A stretch of DNA of 7,403 bases from DATAOG01 sp046727895 (GTDB lineage: Bacteria > Pseudomonadota > Alphaproteobacteria > Geminicoccales > Geminicoccaceae), in NCBI GenBank assembly GCA_046727895.1, contig JBKPDM010000549.1, positions 1 through 7,403 of the forward strand, in the 5' to 3' direction. Shown here in pieces: positions 7,012 to 7,403 of the stretch. How positions within the stretch are numbered: position 1 is the stretch's first letter; the number at the start of each line of letters is the position of its first letter. The notes under the pieces are model-generated. The model was given only the letters and a program-made list of their open reading frames with translations, did not search any database and was not told the origin of the DNA. The translations under genes and the position numbers were made by a program.

Positions 7012-7017
7012 GGGAGG
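7012..7017 (+). promoter_or_regulatory. Ribosome binding site for the partial isomerase gene
   Basis: GGGAGG ends 5 bases before the ATG at 7023, in the 40-base gap after the GH3 stop. It is the same sequence and spacing as the site ahead of the first gene of the operon. It supports 7023 as a true start even though the gene runs out of the window without a stop. Confidence 0.65.
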
Positions 7018-7022
7018 TTGGC

Positions 7023-7403
7023 ATGAACACTACGGACGTACTCTCGATCCAGCTCTACACGCTTCGCTCCTTGGGCGATCTGGACCGCATCCTGGATGCG
7101 GCGGCCAGGGCGGGCTATCGCCATGTGGAGACGGTCGGCTCCCATCTGGACGATGCCGCGACCACCAAAGCCAGGCTGGATGCCCACGGTCTCGAGATCT
7201 CGTCCAGCCATGTCAGCCTCGCCGCCCTGCGCGAGCGGCCGCAGGCGGTGGTCGAGGCCTGCCGGACGCTCGGCTGCGATCAGCTGTTCATGCCGGCCGT
7301 GCCGCCCGATCAGCGCGAGATGGCGGCCGACGGCTGGCGCGCGCTCGGGCGCGAGCTGGGCGAGATGTCCGAGCGGCTGCGCGGACAGGGGATCGAGCTC
7401 GGC
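7023..7403 (+). CDS. Sugar phosphate isomerase/epimerase family protein (TIM barrel), 5' part only
   Basis: An open frame of 127 codons starts here and runs off the window end with no stop. The protein begins MNTTDVLSIQLYTLRSLGDL; the Q-L-Y-T-L-R strand, GYRHVET (31-37), GLEISSSHV (56-64) and GCDQLFMPAV (84-93) are the successive beta strands expected in the xylose isomerase-like / AP endonuclease 2 TIM-barrel family. Most members act on sugars, sugar phosphates or inositol/keto-sugar derivatives in the cytoplasm and bind a divalent metal. H63 lies in the expected end-of-strand position for such a site, but the C-terminal metal ligands are outside the window. Family members are usually near 250-300 residues, so about half is missing. 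The gene begins 40 bases after the GH3 stop and is probably in the same operon, acting on the sugar released or a modified form. The exact reaction cannot be assigned. Confidence 0.82.
   Translation, partial: MNTTDVLSIQLYTLRSLGDLDRILDAAARAGYRHVETVGSHLDDAATTKARLDAHGLEISSSHVSLAALRERPQAVVEACRTLGCDQLFMPAVPPDQREMAADGWRALGRELGEMSERLRGQGIELG

Noticed and set aside
1..7403. tRNA, rRNA, CRISPR array, transposase or defence genes
   Set aside because: No spaced direct-repeat array, no transposase-like protein and no structural RNA signature was seen; all long coding regions are sugar transport or metabolism genes.

Overview
The window is a high-GC, densely packed, single-strand block that reads as one sugar-uptake and catabolism operon on the + strand. 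High GC, the style of the ABC proteins and the gene-to-gene spacing suggest a Proteobacterium, most likely an alphaproteobacterium such as a soil or plant-associated rhizobial or rhodospirillal lineage. The species cannot be named from the sequence alone.

Layout. Positions 1-275 form a leader with no gene I can support. It holds several inverted repeats and, just before the first gene, a plausible sigma70-type promoter overlapped by an imperfect palindrome. Next come a periplasmic sugar-binding protein (276-1511), a GC-rich intercistronic hairpin (1521-1546), two inner-membrane permeases (1569-2483 and 2480-3367, overlapping by 4 bases) and a MalK/UgpC-type ATPase (3373-4452). Together these are a complete CUT1-family ABC importer whose closest recognisable relatives are the glucose/mannose-type systems (GtsABCD of Pseudomonas; the Thermus glucose-binding protein). 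A leaderless family 3 glycoside hydrolase with a PA14 insertion (4502-6982) follows, and then the first 127 codons of a sugar phosphate isomerase/epimerase-type TIM barrel (7023 to the window end, incomplete).

How the genes fit together (inference). The binding protein captures a sugar in the periplasm and the permeases and ATPase import it. The GH3 enzyme has no signal peptide, so it should act in the cytoplasm, splitting an imported beta-glucoside or short beta-linked oligosaccharide. The TIM-barrel protein would then act on the released sugar or a derivative. This suggests the importer carries an intact glycoside rather than, or as well as, free monosaccharide.

The window is mostly a well-formed example of known families, and I do not see an undescribed defence, mobile or RNA system. 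The least ordinary features are the inverted duplication in the leader, which accounts for a misleading upstream start codon; the promoter/palindrome overlap; the hairpin after the binding-protein gene; and the pairing of a glucose-type importer with a cytoplasmic PA14-GH3 enzyme.
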